A stretch of 13,205 nt of DNA from Thermoflexibacter sp. (GTDB lineage: Bacteria; Bacteroidota; Bacteroidia; Cytophagales; Thermoflexibacteraceae): NCBI GenBank assembly GCA_025455345.1, contig JALOMS010000050.1:1-13205 (forward strand). Reading direction: 5' to 3'. The first letter of the stretch is position 1. Each line of letters opens with the position of its first letter. The notes under the pieces were generated by a model. It did not search any database, was not told where the DNA came from, and saw only the letters and a program-made list of their open reading frames with translations. Shown piece after piece: positions 1 through 7,887 of the stretch. Made by a program: the position numbers and the translations under genes.

Positions 1-488
1 GAAAGACCTAAAAATAAGGCGGCGGCTTGTAACAACTTCATGCCTGCCTGTTCTAAAGTTGCATAAGCCTCTATTGTAGATGTTTCAAAATCAGGTATTT
101 CATTTGGAAAAATATTGGGTGGATATGTTTCTGTGAGCTGTATGCCCGAAGGTACGGTTTGCCCAACATGATAAAACTCTTTCAAGTCAGGCGTAGAACG
201 ACCTTTGGCGTGTTCCTTATTTCTTCCAATATAACCGCGCTGACCAGCCAAGGCGACATGCTCATATTGCTGTTTTACCTCATCAGAAAAGGCGAAGAAT
301 TTCTCTACATTCTTATACAATCTCTGCGTCAAGTCATCACTCAATCCATGATTTTTAACTGCCACAAAACCAATATTTTGCCACGCTTCACCCAATTTTT
401 GGACAAATTCTGCTTTTTTTTGAGCATTCCCAGAGGTAAAATCCGCCAAATCCAATGACGGAATTTCGTCATATAATATTTCTTTCAT
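1..488 (-). CDS. Isopenicillin N synthase family Fe(II)/2-oxoglutarate-type oxygenase, N-terminal part
   Basis: Reading the minus strand from the ATG at 488 gives 162 uninterrupted codons that run off the left edge, so the C-terminal part is missing. The protein starts MKEILYDEIPSLDLADF and contains GFVAVKNHGL (about residues 36-45) and RGYIGRNKEHAKG followed by PDLKEFYHVG (about residues 84-105). These are hallmarks of the N-terminal domain of isopenicillin N synthase/flavanone hydroxylase-like oxygenases, which use Fe(II) and usually 2-oxoglutarate to oxidise small molecules in the cytoplasm. The HxD...H iron ligands and the RxS motif lie in the missing part, so activity cannot be judged. 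The substrate is unknown; bacterial members are usually annotated only as 2OG-Fe(II) oxygenases. The gene diverges from the prenyltransferase gene across 90 bases. A perfect TAnnTTTG sits 22 bases upstream of the start codon. Confidence 0.88.
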   Translation of the reverse strand, partial: MKEILYDEIPSLDLADFTSGNAQKKAEFVQKLGEAWQNIGFVAVKNHGLSDDLTQRLYKNVEKFFAFSDEVKQQYEHVALAGQRGYIGRNKEHAKGRSTPDLKEFYHVGQTVPSGIQLTETYPPNIFPNEIPDFETSTIEAYATLEQAGMKLLQAAALFLGL

Positions 489-578
489 ATTTATTACAAA
501 TTGTTTTACACAAATATAATATCTTTACTTTGTATAGGTAAAAATCATCAAAGAATAAAAATCTTAACCAACAAAAAT
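489..578. promoter_or_regulatory. Divergent promoter region with back-to-back -7 elements
   Basis: The 90 bases between two divergent genes carry a perfect Bacteroidota -7 match (TATATTTG) on the minus strand at 518-511, pointing to the oxygenase. On the plus strand a 7-of-8 match (TTACTTTG, 525-532) lies 21 bases after a TTG at 501-503, pointing to the prenyltransferase. The two -7 elements are only six bases apart. No clear -33 element is visible for the minus-strand promoter. Assignment rests on motif and position only. Confidence 0.5.
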
Positions 579-1448
579 ATGTTTAAGCCCTCTACTTGGC
601 AACACTTGCGTCTTTCTTTTTCATTTTTCTTACTTCCCGTATATCTTTTTGCGCTAAGCGTTTCTCCACAAATAGATTGGTGGAAGGCTCTATGGTCTTT
701 TGTATCCTTGCATTTGTTTATTTATCCTGCCAGCAACGGGTTTAATTCGTATTATGATAAAGATGAAAAAAGTATTGGAGGGGTAGAAAAACCGCTTCCT
801 GTATCCAAAGAATTATTGAATGCTTCTTTGATTTTTGACTTGGTAGGCATTAATATTGGCTTTCTGGCGGGTTGGGAGTTTGCTTTAGCCGTATTTGTCT
901 ATGGTTTAGCCTCAAAAGCGTATAGTCATCATTCCATTCGGCTGAAGAAATATCCTATCATCAGTCTTTTGACTATTGCTTTTTTCCAAGGAGGGTTTAC
1001 ATTTTTAGCAACCTATTATACCGTCAATAATCTTTCTATCCATCAATTATTAGAAATACCTGTACTATTGCCCGCTTGCTTAAGTTCTATCATGCTTCTG
1101 GGGTCTTACCCCATGACCCAAGTATATCAGCACGAAGAAGATAGCCAAAGAGGAGATAAGACCATGAGCTTATTACTTGGTATCAAAGGTACTTTTATCT
1201 ATACAATGAATGTTTTTGGTTTATCTACTTTAGGATTTGCTTACTTTTATTGGAAATATTTTTCCATACAAGATGCGGCATTATTTCTTATTTTTCTTAC
1301 TCCTGTGTTGTTCTTTTTTTTCTTTTGGTTTGTCAAAGTATTAAAATCACAAGAAAATGCCAATTTCAAATATACCATGCGCCTTAATATGTTGTCTGCG
1401 ATTTGTTTGAATACTTTTTATCTTGTTTTTTATATCATAAACACCTAA
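579..1448 (+). CDS. UbiA-like integral membrane prenyltransferase, substrate unknown
   Basis: A 289-residue, strongly hydrophobic protein with about eight membrane segments, as in the UbiA superfamily, whose members transfer polyprenyl groups to aromatic or other acceptors in the membrane. The start at 579 (MFKPSTWQHLRLSFSFFLLP) is preferred. An in-frame TTG at 501 would add 26 polar, unconserved-looking residues and place the start upstream of the likely promoter. The first acidic motif is present in altered form: N56-S-Y-Y-D60-K-D62-E63. The second reads Q184-H-E-E-D188-S-Q-R-G192-D-K-T, where E. coli UbiA has DxxxD. So the fold is clear, but the metal/diphosphate ligands differ from the textbook pattern. 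The sulfatase follows 59 bases downstream on the same strand and may be co-transcribed. There is no neighbouring quinone, heme or carotenoid gene to indicate the substrate. Confidence 0.8.
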   Translation: MFKPSTWQHLRLSFSFFLLPVYLFALSVSPQIDWWKALWSFVSLHLFIYPASNGFNSYYDKDEKSIGGVEKPLPVSKELLNASLIFDLVGINIGFLAGWEFALAVFVYGLASKAYSHHSIRLKKYPIISLLTIAFFQGGFTFLATYYTVNNLSIHQLLEIPVLLPACLSSIMLLGSYPMTQVYQHEEDSQRGDKTMSLLLGIKGTFIYTMNVFGLSTLGFAYFYWKYFSIQDAALFLIFLTPVLFFFFFWFVKVLKSQENANFKYTMRLNMLSAICLNTFYLVFYIINT

Positions 1449-1507
1449 AAAACAATAGATTAAGCAATAATACGAAATTAATTTGTATAATTCATAACTA
1501 CTTAAAT

Positions 1508-3172
1508 ATGAAAATAAAATATCTTTATTTATCTTTTGGGTTAATACTTTTTTTAGGCTTTATGAGCTTTGCGATGATATTTTCCAATTTTTCATTGAAA
1601 CAGAAGAAAGAACCTCAGCCCAATATTGTGTGGATTACTTGCGAAGATATGAGTCCGCATCTAAGTGCGTATGGAGACTCTACCGTCCCAACTCCTCACA
1701 TAGACCGCTTGGCAAGGGAAGGAGTTCGCTACAATAATATGTACTCAATTGCAGGTGTTTGTGCGCCAAGCCGTTCCGCAATTATTACAGGTATGTACCC
1801 TCCCGCGATAGGTACGCACAATATGAGGACTATTTACAATACTTTAGTGCCAGATTTGCCTCCTTATTCTGTGGTAGTTCCTCCTGCCGTCAAATGTTTT
1901 TCAGAATACTTGAGAGCGGACGGTTATTTCTGTACGAACAATGAAAAGACAGATTACCAATTTGAACCACCAATCTCTGCATGGGACGAGAATAGCAAAA
2001 CAGCGCATTGGCGCAATAGAAAGCCCAATCAACCTTTTTTTGCTATTTTTAACTTCATGACTACGCATGAGTCTCAAGTATGGATACGCAAAAACGAACC
2101 CTTGCTGATAGACCCAAATAAAATAAAAATTCCTCCGTATTATCCAGATAATGAAATAATTAGAAAAGATTTGACTACTTTTTATAACAATATTGCCTAC
2201 ATGGACAGGCAAGTGGGTGAGGTACTAAAACAATTGGAAGAAGATGGTCTAATGGACAATACCATTATATTTTTTTATAGCGACCACGGCGATGGATTGC
2301 CGTATGTGAAACGCGAACTTTATGACAGGGGCTTAAAAGTGCCTTTCATAGTGCGTTATCCTGATAAAAAAGGAGCTAATACTGTGGATAGCGAACTTCA
2401 TAGTTTTGTCGACCTTGCCCCTTCTGTGCTTTCTTTGGCAGGTATCAAACCACCCAAGCACTTACAAGGACAAGCATTTTTAGGAAAATATGCCGCCCTC
2501 CAACCAAGAAAATACATTTATGCGGCTCGCGACCGCATGGATTCGGAGTACGATATGGTAAGAGCTGTAAGAGATAAGAAATTCAAATACCTAAAAAATT
2601 ATCAAACAGAAAAACCTTTTTATCAGAACATAGCTTTCCGACTTCAGCAAGATATGATGAAAGAGATACTCAGGCTTAAAGAAGAAGGAAAACTAAATCA
2701 AATGCAAATGATGTGGTTTAGACCTACTAAACCCACAGAAGAACTCTATGATGTAGAAAATGACCCTTATGAGTTTGATAATCTCGCAGATAAGCCCGAG
2801 TACAGAGCCAAATTAGAAGAATTGAGGAAAGCACACTTAGATTGGCAGAAACAGTATGGAGACATGGGTTCTGTGCCTGAGAAAGAGATGGTAGCAAAAA
2901 TGTATCCCAATGGAAAGCAGCAAGTTACTCAATCTCCTGAAATTATAATAAAAGGCAAAAAAGCAACTATCAAATGCCCAACAGAAGGAGTATCCATGGT
3001 GTATAAAGTTGAGAGTTCGCAAGCCGCAATCCAGAAAATAGATGCTCGTTATGTTGCTCGTTGGCAAGTATATACGCGTCCTATCAATGTTCAAAAAGGA
3101 GATAAAATCTTTGCGATTGCGACTCGCATAGGATTTCAGCAGAGTAGTGAAAAATCCATAGTGGTACAATAA
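1508..3172 (+). CDS. Secreted or membrane-anchored type I sulfatase
   Basis: A 554-residue sulfatase of the alkaline phosphatase superfamily, which hydrolyses sulfate esters (or N-sulfate) after a cysteine is converted to formylglycine. Residues 5-25 form one hydrophobic segment, a signal peptide or anchor, so it acts outside the cytoplasm. Visible motifs are the metal-binding C45-E46-D47-M, the C85-A-P-S-R89 signature (C85 is the residue modified to formylglycine), THESQ in the middle, and SDHGDG with D259/H260 plus K268. The last 60 or so residues resemble a small beta-sandwich, like those at the C-terminus of some glycosidases and sulfatases. The reading frame opens further upstream (1403), but that extension overlaps the prenyltransferase gene and lacks a signal sequence, so 1508 is the likely start. 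A 7-of-8 TAnnTTTG match at 1478-1485 could give it its own promoter. The substrate is probably a sulfated glycan or related ester and cannot be read from the sequence. Confidence 0.92.
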   Translation: MKIKYLYLSFGLILFLGFMSFAMIFSNFSLKQKKEPQPNIVWITCEDMSPHLSAYGDSTVPTPHIDRLAREGVRYNNMYSIAGVCAPSRSAIITGMYPPAIGTHNMRTIYNTLVPDLPPYSVVVPPAVKCFSEYLRADGYFCTNNEKTDYQFEPPISAWDENSKTAHWRNRKPNQPFFAIFNFMTTHESQVWIRKNEPLLIDPNKIKIPPYYPDNEIIRKDLTTFYNNIAYMDRQVGEVLKQLEEDGLMDNTIIFFYSDHGDGLPYVKRELYDRGLKVPFIVRYPDKKGANTVDSELHSFVDLAPSVLSLAGIKPPKHLQGQAFLGKYAALQPRKYIYAARDRMDSEYDMVRAVRDKKFKYLKNYQTEKPFYQNIAFRLQQDMMKEILRLKEEGKLNQMQMMWFRPTKPTEELYDVENDPYEFDNLADKPEYRAKLEELRKAHLDWQKQYGDMGSVPEKEMVAKMYPNGKQQVTQSPEIIIKGKKATIKCPTEGVSMVYKVESSQAAIQKIDARYVARWQVYTRPINVQKGDKIFAIATRIGFQQSSEKSIVVQ

Positions 3173-3178
3173 ATAAAA

Positions 3179-3952
3179 CTAAAAAACATCTATAGATTCT
3201 CCTATCAGTCTTAATCCATCTAAGGTCAAAAGCATATCTGTTTGGTCAAAGTAGGATTGTAAAGAAGTCAAGATGGAGGAAAGTCCACCCGTAGCAACAA
3301 TTTTGCATTTTTCACCCAGCTCATTTTCAATTTGTTGTAGCATGAAGGGGACTAATCCTACATAGCCAAATAATACGCCCGCTTGGATAGCATGAGTAGT
3401 ATTTTTGCCAATAGCAGATTGGGGAAGTTCTAAAGGGACTTCGGGCAACTTGGCGGTATGTTGCGCCAAAGCCCTTATGGCTGTTTGTAAGCCAAGTGTA
3501 ATCGCAACTCCCAATATTTCCCTATGCTTTGACACCGTTGTAAATGTCAGTGCCGTTCCAAAATCTACGATAATACAATGACTATCAGGGAATCTGTGCG
3601 AAGCGGCAATGGCATTACAAACTAAATCAGAGCCTATTTCATGGGGATTGTTGATAGCTATTTTTAGTTGGGGATAGGTATCTGCATTGACTAAAATAGG
3701 CTCTTTATCGCAAAATCGCACTACCGTCTGGCGTAAAACCTCTGTCAAAGGTGGTACTACACTACTTAATACTACTTTGTGGATTTCGCTAATCTTTAGG
3801 TCTGATTCTAAGAAATAATTTCTCAATACAACTTCATAATCAATCGCATTTTTTTGAACAGAAGTAACAGCCCTCCATACATAAACCCAATTACTTTCTT
3901 TGTATATTCCAAAAACTATATTAGAGTTTCCAATATCTATTGCTAATAGCAT
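3179..3952 (-). CDS. coaX: Type III pantothenate kinase (CoaX)
   Basis: A 257-residue cytoplasmic enzyme that phosphorylates pantothenate with ATP, the first committed step of coenzyme A synthesis. It has the ASKHA-fold signatures of CoaX: the phosphate-binding DIGNSN at residues 6-11, GSD at 107-109 (D109 fits the catalytic aspartate), and DFGTALTF at 130-137. Length is normal for the family. CoaX enzymes are typically resistant to CoA feedback and need a monovalent cation; that is family knowledge, not visible here. It lies 13 bases downstream of the short-chain dehydrogenase and is probably its co-transcribed partner. The 3' end faces the sulfatase stop codon with only six bases between, so there is no room for a separate terminator. 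The frequent partner birA is not adjacent. Confidence 0.95.
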   Translation of the reverse strand: MLLAIDIGNSNIVFGIYKESNWVYVWRAVTSVQKNAIDYEVVLRNYFLESDLKISEIHKVVLSSVVPPLTEVLRQTVVRFCDKEPILVNADTYPQLKIAINNPHEIGSDLVCNAIAASHRFPDSHCIIVDFGTALTFTTVSKHREILGVAITLGLQTAIRALAQHTAKLPEVPLELPQSAIGKNTTHAIQAGVLFGYVGLVPFMLQQIENELGEKCKIVATGGLSSILTSLQSYFDQTDMLLTLDGLRLIGESIDVF

Positions 3953-3965
3953 GATTTTAAGTTTT

Positions 3966-4721
3966 TTATATTATTCTATTTACGATAGTGCTACTTGCCT
4001 GAGCCGTAGGGAAAAGAATGACATCTGCAATATTGACATGCGCTGGGCGACTCACCGCAAAATAGATGACTTCAGCCACATCTTGGGCAGTAAGTGGGGT
4101 AACCCCTTTATAAACGTTTTTTGCTCTTTCCTCATCACCTTTAAAACGCACTAATGAAAACTCTGTTTCTACCAAACCGGGATTGATAGCTGTTACTTTG
4201 ATTCCATGCTGTACCAAATCCAATCTCATACCTACATTCAGCGCATCTACTGCATATTTAGAAGCGCAATAAGCATTACCATTAGGATATACTTCCTTGC
4301 CAGCAATCGAGCCAAGATTGATGATATGACCTGTCTTGCGCTCAACCATTTGAGGGATAATCGCTTTCGATACATACATCAGACCTTTGACATTAATATC
4401 TATCATATCCTCCCAATCTTTGAGGTCTGCTTTGTCCGTAGGAGCAAGCCCATGTGCATTGCCTGCATTATTTACTAAAATGTCAATATTTTTCCATATT
4501 TCAGGCAAACTACTGATTTGTTCGAATACATGGTCTTTGTTCCTAACATCAAAACAAAGCGTAGTAACATTGACTTTTGAACTCAATTCACTTGCCAATA
4601 GGTCTAAACGCTCCTTGCGTCTTCCGCAGATAATCAAATCAATTTGATGTTGAGCAAAAATTTCTGCTGTTGCTTTACCTATGCCAGAGGTAGCTCCAGT
4701 GATAAGGGCAATTTTTTTCAT
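3966..4721 (-). CDS. YdfG-like NADP-dependent short-chain dehydrogenase (3-hydroxy acid dehydrogenase type)
   Basis: A 251-residue classical SDR. It shows the cofactor loop T8-G-A-T-S-G-I-G15, NNAG at 84-87, N110, and the catalytic S138, Y151 and K155. R34-R35 right after the second strand favour NADP(H) over NAD(H). The C-terminal half (FSLVRFKGD, then PAHVNI) closely recalls E. coli YdfG, which oxidises L-allo-threonine and 3-hydroxy acids and reduces malonic semialdehyde. That substrate range is likely but not proven here. The frame is open for 13 more codons upstream (to 4760), but MKKIALITGATSGIG is the usual SDR beginning, so 4721 is chosen. It heads a probable two-gene operon with coaX and diverges from the glutamate dehydrogenase gene over 222 bases. 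I found no exact -7 element for it. Confidence 0.92.
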   Translation of the reverse strand: MKKIALITGATSGIGKATAEIFAQHQIDLIICGRRKERLDLLASELSSKVNVTTLCFDVRNKDHVFEQISSLPEIWKNIDILVNNAGNAHGLAPTDKADLKDWEDMIDINVKGLMYVSKAIIPQMVERKTGHIINLGSIAGKEVYPNGNAYCASKYAVDALNVGMRLDLVQHGIKVTAINPGLVETEFSLVRFKGDEERAKNVYKGVTPLTAQDVAEVIYFAVSRPAHVNIADVILFPTAQASSTIVNRII

Positions 4722-4834
4722 ACTTTTTTTTTGTAAAACTATAAAAAAAATCGAACTCAATGATACTCTGCATACAATACCTGCGATTAATTAAAAATTT
4801 TCTGCAAAAGCATATATAGCAATAGGTAAATCAT

Positions 4835-4842
4835 TAATTTTG
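4835..4842 (+). promoter_or_regulatory. Putative -7 element for the glutamate dehydrogenase gene
   Basis: TAATTTTG is an exact match to the Bacteroidota TAnnTTTG element. It predicts a start about seven bases downstream and a leader of roughly 95 bases before the ATG at 4944. No good TTG -33 element is seen at the expected distance. The rest of the 222-base intergenic region (4722-4943) is AT-rich, and I could not recognise an operator or riboswitch in it. Confidence 0.4.
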
Positions 4843-4943
4843 CACAAAATCTAATGTATCACCAAACATTCTCATATAATCTACGTAAATCTTTTTTAAG
4901 CTAATTTTTTTAATTCAAAATATCATAAACAACGCAATATCAA

Positions 4944-6239
4944 ATGACAACAACAACAGGAAATTCATCATATATCGAGCCTGCTCCGATTAAGGACAAA
5001 GAGAATCCCTTCGAGTCGATGATGTCTCGCTTTCACGATGCCGCACAACTCATAGGTTTAGACGAAGAAACCTACGAGGTATTAAAAACCCCAACCAAAC
5101 AAGTCATTGTCTCTTTGCCTGTTACCATGGATAACGGCAAGAAAAAAGTTTTTGAGGGCTATCGTGTCATTCACTCTAAAATCTTAGGACCTGCCAAGGG
5201 TGGTATCCGCTATGATATGGGAGTAACCTTAGACGAGGTCAAAGCACTCGCCGCATGGATGACTTGGAAATGTGCGGTAGTAGATATCCCCTATGGTGGT
5301 GGTAAAGGTGGCATTATTTGCAATCCCCGCACCATGTCAGTAGGCGAATTGGAGAGACTTACACGCGCTTACACCTCCGAATTGGTAGATATTTTCGGAC
5401 CCGACCAAGATATTCCAGCCCCAGACATGGGTACAGGTCCCCGCGAAATGGCGTGGCTCATGGACGAATATTCGCGCTCGCAAGGCAAAACGGTTCACGC
5501 CGTAGTTACAGGCAAGCCCTTAGTCATGGGAGGCTCACTTGGGCGTACAGAAGCTACGGGAAGAGGGGTCATGGTCAGTACATTGGCTTCTATGGCTAAA
5601 CTCCGCCTAAATCCGGGTAGAGCCACTTGCGCCGTACAAGGTTTTGGAAATGTCGGCTCTCATGCCGCCGCTTTGATAGAAGAAAGAGGAATTAAAATTT
5701 GTGCAATCAGCGACCATACAGGAGCTTATTGGAACGACAAAGGTATAGACATCGCAAAAGCGATAGGATTTAGGAATGGCAACGGTGGCATTTTGGACGG
5801 ATTCAAAGAAGGAGATAAAATCACAAATGACGAACTCTTAGAAAGCAAAGTAGATATTCTCATTCCTGCCGCCAAAGAAGACGTAATTACACAAGCAAAC
5901 GCACACAAGATTCAGGCAAAATTGATTGTAGAAGGAGCAAATGGACCTACTAATGCCAAAGCCGACGGTATTATTTATGAAAAAGGCATCAGCGTAGTGC
6001 CTGATATTTTAGCAAATGCTGGTGGTGTAACTGTGTCGTACTTCGAGTGGGTACAAAACCGATTAGGATACAAATGGACAGAAGATAGAGTAAATCGCCG
6101 CTTAGACCGCATCATGCAAGATTCTTTTGAAAGAGTGTATAAGACAGCCAAAGATTACAGCGTATCTATGCGTTTAGCCGCATATATCGTAGCAATTTCT
6201 AAAGTAGCAGAGACTCTCAAGTATCGCGGTGGTTATTAA
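4944..6239 (+). CDS. gdhA: Glutamate dehydrogenase (Glu/Leu/Phe/Val dehydrogenase family)
   Basis: A 431-residue enzyme of the small hexameric glutamate dehydrogenase type, interconverting glutamate with 2-oxoglutarate plus ammonia. Three conserved lysines fall at K85 (PAKGGIRY), K109 and K121 (PYGGGKGGI), with the same 24- and 12-residue spacing as K89/K113/K125 of the Clostridium symbiosum enzyme. D161 in DIPAPDMGTG fits the catalytic aspartate. The NAD(P)-binding loop is GFGNVGS, followed by AISDHTG. Near the C-terminus is DILANAGGVTVSYFEWVQN, typical of glutamate rather than leucine dehydrogenases. Length and sequence resemble RocG/GudB-type enzymes more than the E. coli gdhA type, so the symbol is used in the broad sense. 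It is monocistronic: divergent neighbour upstream, strong terminator downstream. It looks richer in GC-ending codons than its neighbours, as expected for a well-expressed gene. Confidence 0.95.
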   Translation: MTTTTGNSSYIEPAPIKDKENPFESMMSRFHDAAQLIGLDEETYEVLKTPTKQVIVSLPVTMDNGKKKVFEGYRVIHSKILGPAKGGIRYDMGVTLDEVKALAAWMTWKCAVVDIPYGGGKGGIICNPRTMSVGELERLTRAYTSELVDIFGPDQDIPAPDMGTGPREMAWLMDEYSRSQGKTVHAVVTGKPLVMGGSLGRTEATGRGVMVSTLASMAKLRLNPGRATCAVQGFGNVGSHAAALIEERGIKICAISDHTGAYWNDKGIDIAKAIGFRNGNGGILDGFKEGDKITNDELLESKVDILIPAAKEDVITQANAHKIQAKLIVEGANGPTNAKADGIIYEKGISVVPDILANAGGVTVSYFEWVQNRLGYKWTEDRVNRRLDRIMQDSFERVYKTAKDYSVSMRLAAYIVAISKVAETLKYRGGY

Positions 6240-6270
6240 TTACTTAGCTTAAATTATTGATTTCTTACCC

Positions 6271-6304
6271 AAGCCCACAGAATTTATACTGTGGGCTTTT
6301 TTTT
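6271..6304 (+). terminator. Rho-independent terminator of the glutamate dehydrogenase gene
   Basis: A perfect 10-bp stem (AAGCCCACAG at 6271-6280 with CTGTGGGCTT at 6289-6298), an 8-base loop and a following run of Ts, starting 31 bases after the stop codon. This is a classic intrinsic terminator. Confidence 0.93.
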
Positions 6305-6535
6305 GCCTCATAAATTGGGAAATTGCCAATGTCTATTCCATAAAACCAACTGATAATTATAAAATGACTTTTTCTATAAACATTGGCGCACATATCTACA
6401 AAGAGTCTTTTACCAATTTGATTTTCACAATTTCTTTATTATTTGTTCTTAATCCATTTATTTTGCAGTTCTCGCTTTAAAATAAGCATAACAATCAAAT
6501 AACTATTTCACTATCATTAAATTACTCAAATACAA
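6305..6535. other. Intergenic leader between the glutamate dehydrogenase terminator and lysC
   Basis: An AT-rich stretch with no recognisable lysine riboswitch and no exact TAnnTTTG. Near matches occur around 6437-6445 and 6459-6465, and one of these probably drives lysC. It contains a 38-codon open frame (6364-6480) whose product would have a hydrophobic C-terminal half; nothing proves that it is a gene. Confidence 0.4.
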
Positions 6536-7870
6536 ATGAAGGTTTTAAAATTTGGAGGGACTTCTGTTGGCTCTGCTGAAAGAATGAAAGGCGTAAATCA
6601 ACTTATTAACACAGAAGAACTCAAAATCCAGAAAAGAATCATTGTCTTGTCTGCTATGTCTGGAACAACTAATACATTGGTACAAATTAGCGAACAACTT
6701 TATGCAAAAAACTACCCGCAAGCCGCCCTTATTATTACGGAAATGGAACTCAAATACCGTAAAACCATTGGGGAATTGTATAAAAAAGATGAATCCAAAG
6801 AGAAAGCAAGCAATTTATTAGATGCCCAATTTGGACATATTCGCTCCTTGGCAAAAGAGAGAGAACGGTTTAGCAATCTCAAAGAACGAATCTTATTAGC
6901 AAAAGGAGAACAACTCTCTACGGCAATGTTCCAATTGTTTTTAGAAGAAAATGGCGTGGAATCAGTCCTCCTTGATGCCTTAGAATTTATGAGAATTGAT
7001 GAAAATAGCGAGCCAGAGATGGACTTTATCGAGGAACAATTGAAAATAGAATTAGAAAAATATCCTGATAATCTGTTATTTATCACTCAAGGCTATATTT
7101 GTAAAAATTCTTTTGGAGAGATAGATAACCTCAAACGTGGCGGAAGTGATTATTCTGCTTCTCTCATTGGAGCTGCCGTTAATGCGGAGGAGATTCAGAT
7201 ATGGACAGACATTGACGGAATGCACAATAACGACCCTCGCATAGTAGATAAAACCATGCCCGTAGCCCAATTATCCTTTGATGAGGCGGCAGAGTTGGCG
7301 TATTTTGGCGCAAAAATACTGCACCCGTCGACCATTACCCCCGCCAAAGCCAAAAATATTCCTGTCAGATTGCTCAATACCATGGCTCCGCACCTGAAAG
7401 GAACTGTGATTACCAAAGATGCCGCAGATACCAATATCAAAGCCGTTGCGGCTAAGGATAATATCACAATGATTAATATTCGTTCTACCCGTATGTTATT
7501 GGCGTATGGATTCTTGCGTAAAGTCTTTGAAATATTTGAAAAATATAAAACCTCGATTGACATGGTAACAACCTCAGAGGTCTGTGTTTCTGTAACCATA
7601 GATAATATTGCTAATTTAGAGCAGATAATCAACGAATTAGAAGAATTTAGCAGTATAGAAGTCAATAAAAATATGAGTATTGTTTGTGTAGTAGGGGATT
7701 TGATTAGTGAGAGAGTAGGTTATGCTGAAGAAATATTCAGTAGCCTCTCAACGGTATCTATCAAAATGATTTCCTATGGGGGTAGTAAAAACAATGTTTC
7801 TATGCTGATAGATACCCAAGATAAGAAAGCGGCTTTGCAAGGACTAAATAAGGGACTGTTCAAATTATAA
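6536..7870 (+). CDS. lysC: Monofunctional aspartate kinase
   Basis: A 444-residue aspartokinase that phosphorylates L-aspartate, the first step towards lysine, threonine, methionine and diaminopimelate. The amino acid kinase domain opens with KFGGTSVGS (residues 5-13). It includes RGGSDYSASL (201-210) and WTDIDGMHNNDPRIV (223-237), the substrate and nucleotide sites, and AYFGAKILHP (255-264). Two ACT domains follow (about 307-375 and 380-444), so feedback control by an end product such as lysine is likely; which one cannot be read. Length and order match E. coli LysC (AK III type). No homoserine dehydrogenase domain is fused, unlike the ThrA-type bifunctional enzyme common in this phylum. The start is chosen because MKVLKFGGTSV is the standard N-terminus. 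No Shine-Dalgarno sequence precedes it. Confidence 0.95.
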   Translation: MKVLKFGGTSVGSAERMKGVNQLINTEELKIQKRIIVLSAMSGTTNTLVQISEQLYAKNYPQAALIITEMELKYRKTIGELYKKDESKEKASNLLDAQFGHIRSLAKERERFSNLKERILLAKGEQLSTAMFQLFLEENGVESVLLDALEFMRIDENSEPEMDFIEEQLKIELEKYPDNLLFITQGYICKNSFGEIDNLKRGGSDYSASLIGAAVNAEEIQIWTDIDGMHNNDPRIVDKTMPVAQLSFDEAAELAYFGAKILHPSTITPAKAKNIPVRLLNTMAPHLKGTVITKDAADTNIKAVAAKDNITMINIRSTRMLLAYGFLRKVFEIFEKYKTSIDMVTTSEVCVSVTIDNIANLEQIINELEEFSSIEVNKNMSIVCVVGDLISERVGYAEEIFSSLSTVSIKMISYGGSKNNVSMLIDTQDKKAALQGLNKGLFKL

Positions 7871-7887
7871 TATTTTTAGCCTCTACT

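Noticed and set aside
159..458. A 99-codon plus-strand open frame
   Set aside because: It lies opposite the real minus-strand oxygenase gene, which has clear family motifs. The antisense product has no recognisable features.
501..578. N-terminal extension of the prenyltransferase from a TTG codon
   Set aside because: The extra residues do not look like a UbiA N-terminus, and the likely promoter lies inside this stretch.
1403..1507. N-terminal extension of the sulfatase
   Set aside because: It overlaps the end of the prenyltransferase gene, and the hydrophobic signal begins only after the ATG at 1508.
3188..3197. Palindrome ATCTATAGAT near the sulfatase/coaX junction as a terminator
   Set aside because: It lies inside the coaX coding end, has no loop when drawn as a hairpin, and no T-run follows.
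6305..6535. Possible lysine riboswitch or peptide attenuator ahead of lysC
   Set aside because: I see no multi-stem riboswitch architecture, no lysine- or threonine-rich leader peptide, and no terminator hairpin just before the gene.
7195..7665. A 156-codon minus-strand open frame inside lysC
   Set aside because: It lies wholly antisense to conserved lysC codons, and its predicted sequence is typical of a reverse-frame shadow.
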